Assembly (NCBI GenBank): GCA_035620375.1 | Contig: DASPGX010000024.1 | Location: 1-47,249 of the forward strand | From: DASPGX01 sp035620375 | GTDB lineage: Bacteria; Patescibacteriota; Minisyncoccia; 2-02-FULL-40-12; GWA2-44-9 | DNA: 47,249 nucleotides | Direction: 5' to 3' | Part shown: one piece after another, positions 32,011 to 38,660 of the stretch | Position numbering within the stretch: position 1 is the first letter of the stretch | Layout of the letters: the number at the start of each line of letters is the position of its first letter | The notes under the pieces: model-generated | Database searches by the model: none | The model's input: only the letters and a program-made list of their open reading frames with translations | Told to the model about the DNA's origin: nothing | Made by a program: the position numbers and the translations under genes

Positions 32011-32108
32011 GCGGGGCGCTCATCCAGATTCTGTTCTGGATTCTGCTCATCGCGCTGTTCGCCGCTCCGCCCCTCATCTGGTACTTTGCCGGCCGGCGCA
32101 GGCCGTGA
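32007..32108 (+). CDS. Membrane miniprotein, 33 aa
   Basis: GTG starts inside the stop of the previous gene (GTGA), with GAGGGG upstream. Almost the whole protein is one membrane helix (LIQILFWILLIALFAAPPLIWYF) with a short basic end (AGRRRP). Being in a chain of coupled genes supports it. Confidence 0.6.
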   Translation: MSGALIQILFWILLIALFAAPPLIWYFAGRRRP

Positions 32109-32118
32109 AGGAGGAGTC

Positions 32119-32595
32119 ATGACGCAGACGCAGGACGGTCCCGTCCTGTTCTACATGCAGCCGTACTACTGCCTGGACAACTTCTCGGCGTTCCGGGTCA
32201 CCGTCGCCGGCCACACGTTTGATACGGCCGAGCACGCGTATCAGTGGTACAAGTTCGACGACCCGCATATCCAGGACCTCATCCGAACTGCGACGTCGGC
32301 GCATGAGGCCAAGCTTCTCGCCAAGGAGTACTCCGGGCACAAGCGGGCCAGCTGGCACGAAATCAAGACGCTGGTGATGGAGAACGTTCTCCGCGCCAAG
32401 CTTGCCCAGCACGAGTACGTGCGGCGCAAGCTTCTGCAGACGGGCGACCGGCTCATCGTGGAGGATTCGCCCGTGGACAGCTTCTGGGGACGCGGCCCGG
32501 ACGGCAACGGCCAGAACGTCCTGGGCAACCTCTGGATGAAGCTCCGTGCGGAGCTCAGGGGCGGCGGCGTGGCGCGGGGCATCCGCGGGGAGTGA
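32119..32595 (+). CDS. NADAR-family protein, 158 aa
   Basis: NADAR (YbiA-like) proteins cleave the glycosidic bond of certain nucleotides and ADP-ribose-type modifications. The motifs seen are YCLDNFSAFRV near the start, TAEHAYQWYKF, ATSAHEAKLLAKEY, and SPVDSFWGRGPDGNGQN with NVLGNLWMKLR at the end, all characteristic. ATG with AAGGAGGAG SD three bases upstream. It sits in the middle of a run of small coupled genes; other NADAR genes are known near toxin or defence systems, but nothing here proves that role. Confidence 0.85.
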   Translation: MTQTQDGPVLFYMQPYYCLDNFSAFRVTVAGHTFDTAEHAYQWYKFDDPHIQDLIRTATSAHEAKLLAKEYSGHKRASWHEIKTLVMENVLRAKLAQHEYVRRKLLQTGDRLIVEDSPVDSFWGRGPDGNGQNVLGNLWMKLRAELRGGGVARGIRGE

Positions 32596-32598
32596 CGC

Positions 32599-32769
32599 AT
32601 GCGCCGCGACGGTAAAAATCCTGAAACCACCCGGCGGGAGCGCCAGGAACGCCGCGCAGCGGCCGCACAACGGCGCAAACGCAGGCAGATACTCCGCCAG
32701 GTGCTCAAGAAGCTCCCGGTCCGTGACCGTGAGGTCATCGCGGATGTCTTCGCGGATGATCTGAAGTAA
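32599..32769 (+). CDS. Basic miniprotein, 56 aa
   Basis: ATG follows the NADAR stop by three bases. The protein is very basic at the N-terminus (MRRDGKNPETTRRERQERR) and helical throughout, ending in an acidic stretch (EVIADVFADDLK). Its position at the end of the unit, before a strong terminator, supports it. A nucleic-acid-binding role is possible by composition alone. Confidence 0.6.
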   Translation: MRRDGKNPETTRRERQERRAAAAQRRKRRQILRQVLKKLPVRDREVIADVFADDLK

Positions 32770-32772
32770 GGG

Positions 32773-32805
32773 AAAGGCCCGCGGTTTGACGAACCCGGGC
32801 CTTTT
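32773..32805 (+). terminator. Terminator of the 31289-32769 unit
   Basis: AAAGGCCC/GGGCCTTT with inner GGTT/AACC pairing, followed by a T-tract that also forms the start of the next -35 box. Confidence 0.75.
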
Positions 32806-32832
32806 GATTTCCCGATGTTTATGTGGTATAGT
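32804..32832 (+). promoter_or_regulatory. Promoter of the trypsin-like protease gene
   Basis: TTGATT (32804-32809), 17 bases, TATAGT (32827-32832). Confidence 0.75.
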
Positions 32833-32871
32833 AAGAAATCGTGTTCCCGACAACCGAGGAGGGGGTGGTGA

Positions 32872-33834
32872 ATGCGGACTCTGAAATTGATGCTCGTCGC
32901 CGCACTGATTACCGCTGCTGCGGCGCCGGTGATGTTTCTGGTTGCGTACCTGATGGTGCTTGCGCTGACGTACGTCAACCGCCCGCCGGAGGCCGACTCG
33001 GTGTACCGCGTGCACCTGGAATACACGGTGACGGGTACTCCGCACGAACCCGAAGAACCGAAGGACGGCGCCGGATCCGGCATCATCGTGCAGGCCAGTC
33101 ACACGGTCCAGAAGCTGGGAAGCGGTTCGGCCGTTTCCGCGGACGGATACATCCTGACGGCCCGTCACGTCGCGGACATCGTCTACGACGTTCCTGAGAT
33201 GTGCGCCGGCATCCTGCTGAAGAACGGCCGGAGTATCGGTATGGATGACATGTTCGCCACGGACGTGCGCATCGCGTTCGTGACGCTGCGGGTCATCGCC
33301 GCCGACGGCACAGCCTGGCACGGATACGGTTACGCACCCATGGACGACGGCGGACTCTGCGACGGCGAGCTGGTGCCGAGGATTGAGTGGCACGAGATTT
33401 CCCGCGCACGCATCGTCGCGATGGACCCGCTTGCCGATCTTGCGCTCATTAAGGTTGACGCCGAGAATCTGCCGCATCTGGAACCGAGCGAGGATTGGCC
33501 GCCGGCGGGCTCGGCGCTGACCGCGCTGGGCGTCGTCAGCAACGTGGAGCAGGTCATCCGTGGCGATATCATTTCGCCGTGCACGCCGCGCATGAGCACG
33601 AGGCCATGGCCCTCCCGGATGCCCACCGTGCAGATGTCGCAGACGCTGCGCCACGGGATGTCCGGCGGACCGGCCGTGAGCGATGACCGTCTGCTGGGCA
33701 TCAACGTGCAGATCGACGTGGAGAAGCCGGAAAACGGTTCATATGCCGTCGCCGGCCCGTACGTCGCGCGGTGGTACGACTGGGTGCGCGGACGCCGTGA
33801 CGTCCGTCCGCTTCCCGAATGTCCCGCGCCGTGA
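32872..33834 (+). CDS. Trypsin-like serine protease, HtrA-type, membrane-anchored, 320 aa
   Basis: N-terminal membrane helix (AALITAAAAPVMFLVAYLMV) then a chymotrypsin-fold protease. The triad residues appear in order: GSGSAVSADGYILTARHV (His ~99), DPLADLALIKVD (Asp ~189) and GMSGGPAV (Ser ~264). No PDZ domain follows the Ser region, which is unlike DegP. ATG at 32872 with a GAGGAGG SD about 10 bases upstream. It lies between a terminator and a candidate sRNA, so it is a single-gene unit. Confidence 0.85.
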   Translation: MRTLKLMLVAALITAAAAPVMFLVAYLMVLALTYVNRPPEADSVYRVHLEYTVTGTPHEPEEPKDGAGSGIIVQASHTVQKLGSGSAVSADGYILTARHVADIVYDVPEMCAGILLKNGRSIGMDDMFATDVRIAFVTLRVIAADGTAWHGYGYAPMDDGGLCDGELVPRIEWHEISRARIVAMDPLADLALIKVDAENLPHLEPSEDWPPAGSALTALGVVSNVEQVIRGDIISPCTPRMSTRPWPSRMPTVQMSQTLRHGMSGGPAVSDDRLLGINVQIDVEKPENGSYAVAGPYVARWYDWVRGRRDVRPLPECPAP

Positions 33835-33836
33835 GC

Positions 33837-33881
33837 AGAGGCCTTCATCGGACCCGTCCGGGTTCAGGTGGAGGCCTCTTT
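33837..33881 (+). terminator. Terminator of the protease gene
   Basis: AGAGGCCT (33837-33844) pairs with AGGCCTCT (33872-33879), followed by TTTT; the loop is long but contains extra pairing. Confidence 0.6.
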
Positions 33882-33886
33882 TCCTC

Positions 33887-33915
33887 TTGCATTGCAATAC
33901 GGGGTATGCTATACT
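33887..33915 (+). promoter_or_regulatory. Strong promoter of a candidate small RNA
   Basis: TTGCAT (33887-33892), exactly 17 bases, TATACT (33910-33915); predicted start near 33922. Confidence 0.75.
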
Positions 33916-33921
33916 GAATCC

Positions 33922-33995
33922 AGAACGCGTGGAGAGGGCAAGCCGCCGCCACGTATCTATTGTACAAATCCGCCCTCCGGGCGGGTTTGTCGTTT
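33922..33995 (+). ncRNA. Candidate small RNA, about 70-75 nt
   Basis: A good promoter is followed within ~40 bases by a strong hairpin and then T-rich CGTTTTC, with no open frame of useful length between. The predicted RNA has a 5' hairpin (CGTGG at 33928-33932 pairing with CCACG at 33949-33953) and a 12-bp 3' stem (33964-33975/33979-33990, core CCGCCC/GGGCGG). It could be a stand-alone regulatory RNA or an attenuator for the gene at 34031. Confidence 0.5.
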
Positions 33996-34014
33996 TCATA
34001 AAATGTGGTATAGT
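33987..34014 (+). promoter_or_regulatory. Promoter of the gene at 34031
   Basis: TTGTCG (33987-33992), 16 bases, TATAGT (34009-34014); the -35 overlaps the 3' stem of the candidate sRNA. Confidence 0.6.
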
Positions 34015-34030
34015 ATGTGCGGAGGTTCGC

Positions 34031-34381
34031 ATGAGGATAGTTTCACTCGGACGGCGGGCGCTGTTCCTCATTCCGTCCATCAAGGTGTACAACTCCAAGT
34101 ACTCCAAGTCCAAGCAGAGCGTTGCCAAGACCGTGCATACGTTCCTGCACCGCACGTTCGGCGGGTACACCTGCGCTTCGGGGAACATCTACGGGTACTT
34201 CGGCAACGGATACGCCGAGTACGACGAGCTGCGCGAATTCCGCGTCGCGTTCAAAGAGGACGAGAAGAGGACCAAGGTTCCGCTCCTACAGGAGTTCCTG
34301 GCGACCCTCTGCCGGGACATAGGGGAGGAGTGCATCTACCTGGAGGCGGGCGAGGATTCCATGCTCGTATACCCGGATTGA
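34031..34381 (+). CDS. Hypothetical protein, 116 aa
   Basis: ATG with GGAGG five bases upstream. Soluble, with a basic N-terminus (LGRRALFLIPSIKVYNSKYSKSK) and a Tyr/Gly-rich middle (FGGYTCASGNIYGYFGNGYAEY), then an acidic helix (RVAFKEDEKRTKVPLLQEF). No family is recognised. It overlaps the next small membrane gene by four bases (TTGA). Confidence 0.75.
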   Translation: MRIVSLGRRALFLIPSIKVYNSKYSKSKQSVAKTVHTFLHRTFGGYTCASGNIYGYFGNGYAEYDELREFRVAFKEDEKRTKVPLLQEFLATLCRDIGEECIYLEAGEDSMLVYPD

Positions 34382-34533
34382 GCACGGCGCTCGTATTGTC
34401 CGCCGTCGCCTTCCTGAAGATGTTTCTGGGCGGCGTACTCATCGCGCGGGCGACGGTACGCCGGTCGCTGGCGGTCGCGGCGCTGTCCGCGATGGCGGTG
34501 TTCGCGCTCATCGGCATCACCGATATTTGGTAG
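34378..34533 (+). CDS. Small two-helix membrane protein, 51 aa
   Basis: TTG start inside the previous stop (TTGA), giving a short protein with two hydrophobic segments (ALVLSAVAFLKMFLGGVLIA and LAVAALSAMAVFALIGITD). There is no SD, so the start is uncertain. Frame and composition argue for a real miniprotein. Confidence 0.5.
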   Translation: MSTALVLSAVAFLKMFLGGVLIARATVRRSLAVAALSAMAVFALIGITDIW

Positions 34534-34540
34534 GCAGCCG

Positions 34541-34566
34541 ACGGGGTCCATGGGGGCCCCGTTTCA
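34541..34566 (+). terminator. Terminator before the ATPase operon
   Basis: ACGGGG/CCCCGT stem with further GC pairs inside, followed by TTTC. Confidence 0.65.
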
Positions 34567-34568
34567 AT

Positions 34569-34596
34569 TTGACAGACACGTTTTTAATGCTAAAAT
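34569..34596 (+). promoter_or_regulatory. Promoter of the ARC-like ATPase operon
   Basis: TTGACA (34569-34574), 16 bases, TAAAAT (34591-34596). Confidence 0.75.
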
Positions 34597-34606
34597 ATTG
34601 CCCACG

Positions 34607-34625
34607 CCTGCCTACCGCAGGCAGG
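34607..34625 (+). promoter_or_regulatory. Leader hairpin of the ATPase operon
   Basis: CCTGCCT/AGGCAGG stem with a 5-base loop, in the untranslated leader between the promoter and the SD of the ATPase gene. Confidence 0.5.
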
Positions 34626-34660
34626 TTCGCTGAAAATTGGCAGACAGATCGGAGTGACTG

Positions 34661-36526
34661 ATGAGCGATCTCTTCGAGCGGTTCAGGAAGACCATGGACG
34701 ACACGCTGGACGGCGCGGTGGAAAGGGCGCGCAAGATTGCCGGGGACGGTACGCCGTCTCGGACGGACCCCACGCCGGCGGAGCGCTCTCTGGCTGCCGG
34801 TTCATCCGGCGTCATTTCGCGCTTCAAGGACGCACTGACGCACGCCAAGGGCATCATCACGGAGCAGAAGGAAGTGTTGGACGCCCTGAAGGCGCAGCCG
34901 CGGCCGCAGGCCGTTGTCGTCGACATCCGCCCGGAGCGTATCCGCACGGACGCGCACCCGACCGAGTTCACGGCCGGGGCGCCCGTAAAGGTGCGGGAAA
35001 CCCGGGGAGGGAACGCCACGCCGGTCGACACAAGGGGGGTCGTGGAAGACGACGACCTGTGGGCGGACGACCCGGAGTACGACGTCGCCGTGCGGTTGTC
35101 CGACGGGCAGTTGGAGAAGTTCGGCACCGGCCATGACCGGCCGGACCGCGACCCGCTTCCGCGCGGGCTGGATCTCATCGTGCCCGCGGCGGTCGTCGTC
35201 AGCTTCCAGGGACAGCGCCTGGATGTGGAGTTTCCCCGGCATCTGACGGTCCGGCTGGGCGATACGGTATCGCTCTCGCGCAAGACGCTGCAGATTGTGG
35301 AGGTCGTTTCCGGTCCGGGCATCGGCGAGACGGCGGTTGTCAGCCGGACGCTGGACGCCACGCGCAGCGAGGTGGAGTGGCAGGGCTCGTCCCGCATCAT
35401 CGTCCACGCGGAGTCGCTCGGCGCGGTCGCCAAGGGAGACCGGCTCGTGCTGGACCCGACGGCGTCCGCGGGAGTGGCGAACCTGGGCAAGGGGCAGGAG
35501 CGGTTCCTCTTTGAGGAGCGGCTCAGCGTCTCGTGGGACGACATCGGCGGGCTGGACGACGCCAAGCTGGAGTTCCGCGAAGTGCTGGAGCTTCCATACA
35601 CCGAGCCGGAGCTCTACAAGTTCTACAATTTCCCGATGCCCAAGGGCATCCTCGTGTACGGTCCTCCGGGATGCGGGAAGACCCTGCTCTGCAAGGCGGC
35701 GGCCACGACCATCAAGGGCGGGTTCTTCTACGTGAAGGGCTCCGAAATCCTGGACAAGTACGTGGGCGTCGCCGAAGGCATCATCCGGAGCCTGTTCGCC
35801 CGTGCGAGGCGCTTCAAGCTGGAGAACGGGCGTCCCGCCGTCATCCTCATCGACGAGGCCGACGCCATCCTTTACAAGCGCGGCACCGGCGTGAGCTCCG
35901 ACGTGGAGGTCACCATTGTCGCCGCGTTCCTGGCGGAGATGGACGGGCTGGAGGATTCGGGCGCCATCGTCATTCTGGCGACGAACCGGCCTTCCGCGCT
36001 GGACCCCGCCGTCGTCCGTGACGGACGGGTGGACCGCCGCATCTACATCCCGCGTCCGGACCGCGCCGCCGCCCGGACCATCGCCATGCTGAACCTCAAA
36101 AAGGTTCCGCTGGCCGGCAAGCTCACCCGTGAGCAGGCCGCGGACCGGGTCGTCACGGAGCTGTTCGACACGCCGCGTGTTCTGCGGGAGATGTTTCTGC
36201 GGGACAAGGAAGGCAATGAGCGGACGGAAGCGTTCACGCTTGCGCATGTGCGCAACGGCGCGATGGTCGCGGCTGCGGTCCAGCAGGCGGTCAAGTTCGC
36301 CATGCGCCGGGACCGTGCCGCGAAGAAGCGGGTCGGCGTGGTGGTGGATGACTTCGCCGCCGGAGCGGACGCGCTTCTGAAGGAGAACTTGAACCTGGAC
36401 CACCAGGATGCGCTCAAGGAGCTATCCGATGCGCTTCCCACGGGGCATCGCCTCGTCGGGACGAAGCTCCCCAAGGGCACGTCGGACGGTGCGACCGCCG
36501 CGGAGGCGTCAGATGGCACTCCGTAA
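34661..36526 (+). CDS. ARC/Mpa-like AAA ATPase with N-terminal coiled coil and OB region, 621 aa
   Basis: Resembles the ring ATPases that feed the bacterial proteasome (Mpa/ARC). Residues ~50-78 form a possible coiled coil (FKDALTHAKGIITEQKEVL), followed by a charged, acidic linker. A beta-rich region with LDLIVPAAVVVSFQGQRLD and DRLVLDPTASAGV then leads into the AAA domain. That domain begins VSWDDIGGLDDAKLEFREV, with Walker A GPPGCGKT (~334-341), Walker B VILIDEADA (~394-402) and the arginine region VRDGRVDRR. The coiled-coil plus OB plus AAA order and the IGGLD sequence match the ARC family. The C-terminus lacks the HbYX-type tail used to dock on 20S proteasomes. ATG has a CGGAGTG SD. Promoter 34569-34596. 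Confidence 0.8.
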   Translation: MSDLFERFRKTMDDTLDGAVERARKIAGDGTPSRTDPTPAERSLAAGSSGVISRFKDALTHAKGIITEQKEVLDALKAQPRPQAVVVDIRPERIRTDAHPTEFTAGAPVKVRETRGGNATPVDTRGVVEDDDLWADDPEYDVAVRLSDGQLEKFGTGHDRPDRDPLPRGLDLIVPAAVVVSFQGQRLDVEFPRHLTVRLGDTVSLSRKTLQIVEVVSGPGIGETAVVSRTLDATRSEVEWQGSSRIIVHAESLGAVAKGDRLVLDPTASAGVANLGKGQERFLFEERLSVSWDDIGGLDDAKLEFREVLELPYTEPELYKFYNFPMPKGILVYGPPGCGKTLLCKAAATTIKGGFFYVKGSEILDKYVGVAEGIIRSLFARARRFKLENGRPAVILIDEADAILYKRGTGVSSDVEVTIVAAFLAEMDGLEDSGAIVILATNRPSALDPAVVRDGRVDRRIYIPRPDRAAARTIAMLNLKKVPLAGKLTREQAADRVVTELFDTPRVLREMFLRDKEGNERTEAFTLAHVRNGAMVAAAVQQAVKFAMRRDRAAKKRVGVVVDDFAAGADALLKENLNLDHQDALKELSDALPTGHRLVGTKLPKGTSDGATAAEASDGTP

Positions 36527-36680
36527 GAACTGGAAGGCCCAGATTCCGCCCGGCGGCAAGGGCGGAAACGGCGACGAATCCGACGCGCAGGAGGTCGGCA
36601 ACCCCGACGCCGTCGCGGTGCTCAAGGAACTGGACGCCGCAATCCGCGAGGCCGAAAAGGCCCAGGAAGAGAACGGATAG
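36513..36680 (+). CDS. Pup-like small protein candidate, 55 aa, cotranscribed with the ARC-like ATPase
   Basis: ATG at 36513 lies inside the last 14 bases of the ATPase gene with GGAGG six bases upstream, so its translation is coupled. The N-terminal half is Gly-rich and disordered-looking (MALRKNWKAQIPPGGKGG), the middle acidic (GDESDAQEVGNPDA), and the C-terminal ~20 residues form one likely helix (AVAVLKELDAAIREAEK) ending in AQEENG. Size, disorder, helix and position next to an ARC-type ATPase recall Pup or UBact tags. The end is ENG, not GGE/GGQ or a UBact-like GE, so the tag role is inference. A terminator closes this operon immediately after. Confidence 0.7.
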   Translation: MALRKNWKAQIPPGGKGGNGDESDAQEVGNPDAVAVLKELDAAIREAEKAQEENG

Positions 36681-36685
36681 TCACC

Positions 36686-36716
36686 CGGGAGCCGCGATGC
36701 GGCTCCCGTTTAATTT
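36686..36716 (+). terminator. Terminator of the ATPase operon
   Basis: CGGGAGCCGC/GCGGCTCCCG stem with a 3-base loop, followed by TTTAATTT. Confidence 0.85.
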
Positions 36717-36797
36717 GCGGCCCCGTTGCAAATTATCCTCAGGCCAGCGGGCCGTAGGATTTCAGGTTTGGATGTGGACCGGCACAACGTGCCGGAT
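36714..36797. repeat. 84-bp dispersed repeat with hairpins, copy B
   Basis: Same as 9417-9500 with 10 differences. A second fragment of its start (CCCCGTTGCAAATTATCC) recurs at 36803-36820, giving a partial tandem repeat. No gene lies here. Confidence 0.8.
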
Positions 36798-36884
36798 GAC
36801 AGCCCCGTTGCAAATTATCCCGAGTATCGGTTCAGGGATTACATTTTCCTTGTTTTCGGGTACCCTGTGCCGTCAGGAGGTTCC

Positions 36885-37355
36885 ATGAAAGGTCAGGTGG
36901 TAGACATCTACATCACCGACGATGCCGGCCGCCCCATGCGGCAGGTGTCGTGGGTCCGCGCCGTCGAGGGAAAGGGGCTGGAGGGCGACCGGTACGCCGA
37001 AGGGCGCGGAGCGTTCACGAATGCCAAGCGCAGGACCATCCGGCAGGTCTCGTTCCTCGCGCTGGAGGATTTGCGCAGGGTGAACACCGGACGCGAGCAG
37101 CCCTTCACGATGGCGGATACGCGCCGGAATATCGTCGTTCAGGGCGTGGACCTGCTGTCGCTCATCGGCAGGGAGTTCACGGTCGGCTCCGCGCGCTTTC
37201 GCGGGGTGGAGCACTGCAGTCCCTGCGCCCGCCCGTCCGTGCTTTCGGGAAAGCCCGGATTCAAGGAAGCGTTCCACGAACGCGGCGGTCTCCGGGCCGA
37301 AGTGCTCGAGGAGGGCATCATCACGACGGGGAGCGCCGTAGCGACGGTCGATTGA
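36885..37355 (+). CDS. MOSC-domain protein, 156 aa
   Basis: MOSC domains bind or transfer sulfur/molybdenum-cofactor-related groups. The pattern EGKGLEGDRYAEGRGAF, RRNIVVQGVDLLSLIGREF and GVEHCSPCARPS (with the conserved Cys) is characteristic. ATG with AGGAGG four bases upstream. Length is that of a stand-alone MOSC protein. It has a terminator after it and no molybdopterin genes nearby. The substrate is unknown. Confidence 0.85.
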   Translation: MKGQVVDIYITDDAGRPMRQVSWVRAVEGKGLEGDRYAEGRGAFTNAKRRTIRQVSFLALEDLRRVNTGREQPFTMADTRRNIVVQGVDLLSLIGREFTVGSARFRGVEHCSPCARPSVLSGKPGFKEAFHERGGLRAEVLEEGIITTGSAVATVD

Positions 37356-37370
37356 CGGATTCGGACACAC

Positions 37371-37399
37371 GGGCCGGCCTTCGGGACCGGCCCTTTTTC
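37371..37399 (+). terminator. Terminator of the MOSC gene
   Basis: GGGCCGG/CCGGCCC stem, followed by TTTTTCTT. Confidence 0.85.
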
Positions 37400-37407
37400 T
37401 TACATGG

Positions 37408-37413
37408 TATACT
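37408..37413 (+). promoter_or_regulatory. -10 box of the dienelactone hydrolase gene, leaderless start
   Basis: TATACT ends eight bases before the ATG at 37422; no SD. Confidence 0.65.
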
Positions 37414-37421
37414 AACTTCAT

Positions 37422-38198
37422 ATGATATCCCCCAGAAAACTTCTCATTCCCGTAGCGTCGCTTATCGTCGCAGGAGCGGTGATTTTGGCGCTGTACCGTC
37501 CGGCCGGGCATGACGTCGTGGCCGTGGAAGTGGAATATGCCGAGGGAGTAACCGGATACCTTGCCCAGCCCGATAACGGAGGTACATATCCGGCCTTGGT
37601 GCTCATCCACGAGTGGTGGGGTCTGAATGAGGATATCAAACACACCGCGCGGCGGTTCGCCGCCGAGGGGTATGTGGCGCTCGCGGTTGATATGTATGAC
37701 GGCGAAGTCGCGGCCGATTCGGACCGTGCGCGGGCGTTATCGTCCGCCGTGCGTGCGGATGTCCCCGGTGCGATGGCGAACCTGTCGGCCGCTGCGGCAT
37801 TCCTGAGAAGCCACGCGTCTGTGCGCGCCGATGACCTTGCCGCGGTCGGCTGGTGCTTCGGCGGTGGGTGGTCGTTCCAGATGGCGACCGGTGATTTCGG
37901 ACTGGATGCCGCGGTCGTCTTCTACGGACAGTTTGACCCCGAGGCCGACCTTTCGAACGCTCCGCGCATCCTCGGGCACTTCGGCGAGGAGGACGCGGGA
38001 ATCCCCCTTGAGAACGTAAGCCGGTTGTCCTCGGCGCTTGATGCGCAGGATGACGGGCATGCGGTCTACACGTATCCCGGCGCGGGGCACGCGTTCTTCA
38101 ATTACCGGGGAGGGGAGAATGCGAACTACCGTGAGGATGCCGCCAACACGGCATGGTCGCGTACGCTGAAGTTCCTGGATGGCGCGTTCGGCGGGTAG
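37422..38198 (+). CDS. Dienelactone hydrolase-family protein, membrane-anchored, 258 aa
   Basis: Alpha/beta hydrolase of the DLH type with a Cys nucleophile. An N-terminal hydrophobic segment (LLIPVASLIVAGAVILAL) is an anchor or signal. Then come ALVLIHEWWGLNEDI (Glu/His region), VGWCFGGGWSFQM (Cys ~145), GHFGEEDAGI (Asp ~190) and PGAGHAFFNYR (His ~222). The family hydrolyses cyclic or other esters; exported homologues have unknown substrates. ATG chosen because a -10 box (37408-37413) ends 8 bases before it. Confidence 0.9.
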   Translation: MISPRKLLIPVASLIVAGAVILALYRPAGHDVVAVEVEYAEGVTGYLAQPDNGGTYPALVLIHEWWGLNEDIKHTARRFAAEGYVALAVDMYDGEVAADSDRARALSSAVRADVPGAMANLSAAAAFLRSHASVRADDLAAVGWCFGGGWSFQMATGDFGLDAAVVFYGQFDPEADLSNAPRILGHFGEEDAGIPLENVSRLSSALDAQDDGHAVYTYPGAGHAFFNYRGGENANYREDAANTAWSRTLKFLDGAFGG

Positions 38199-38237
38199 CG
38201 GCCCGGTTTTTTGCACAGCCCACGGCGGCAGCTGGTG

Positions 38238-38243
38238 TATACT
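38238..38243 (+). promoter_or_regulatory. -10 box of the winged-helix gene, leaderless start
   Basis: TATACT ends six bases before the ATG at 38250; no SD. Confidence 0.65.
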
Positions 38244-38249
38244 GGTGAT

Positions 38250-38600
38250 ATGAGGTTCAGTACCGCGCAGGAGGGATGGTTCGCAGTCGCATCGGCGGCG
38301 GTTATCGCGTATTTCGGATTCGTGAATCCGGCCGTCGGCATCTGGGTGGGCGTTGCCGCGCTCGGCGTGTTCGCGTGGCACGAGTTTTCCAAGCGGCCGG
38401 CCGCATCGGTCGACGAATCCCGCCGCGCCAAGCTCTGGGGTCTCTTCAAGGGCGGGGCGGAGGTGACCAACAGCGACGTGCAGAAAGCGCTGGGCATCTC
38501 CGATGCAACGGCAACGCGGTATCTTGAGGCGTTGGAGCAGGAAGGGCTTATCCGGCAAATCGGCACGACGGGGCGTTGGGTCTACTACGTGAAGAAATAG
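38250..38600 (+). CDS. Membrane-anchored winged-helix protein, 116 aa
   Basis: One or two N-terminal helices (WFAVASAAVIAYFGFV and VGIWVGVAALGVFAW) join a C-terminal winged-helix domain (VTNSDVQKALGISDATATRYLE, then LEQEGLIRQIGTTGRWVYY) of the MarR/ArsR kind. A membrane-tethered DNA-binding regulator is implied. No target or operator is visible. The promoter gives a leaderless transcript. Confidence 0.8.
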   Translation: MRFSTAQEGWFAVASAAVIAYFGFVNPAVGIWVGVAALGVFAWHEFSKRPAASVDESRRAKLWGLFKGGAEVTNSDVQKALGISDATATRYLEALEQEGLIRQIGTTGRWVYYVKK

Positions 38601-38631
38601 CGGAGATGGGTGTTGATACCTGAAAGGGAAA

Positions 38632-38660
38632 CCCCGACGTGCGTCGGGGCGTTTTCTTCA
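38632..38660. terminator. Bidirectional hairpin between the winged-helix gene and the convergent phosphoesterase
   Basis: CCCCGAC/GTCGGGG stem with a 4-base loop, followed on the plus strand by CGTTTTCTT. Confidence 0.8.

Noticed and set aside
34802..36403. 533-aa minus-strand frame over the ATPase
   Set aside because: Antisense shadow of the ARC-like ATPase.
36714..36820. CRISPR array suggested by the repeated CCCCGTTGCAAATTATCC
   Set aside because: Only two repeat units with no regular spacers and no cas genes.
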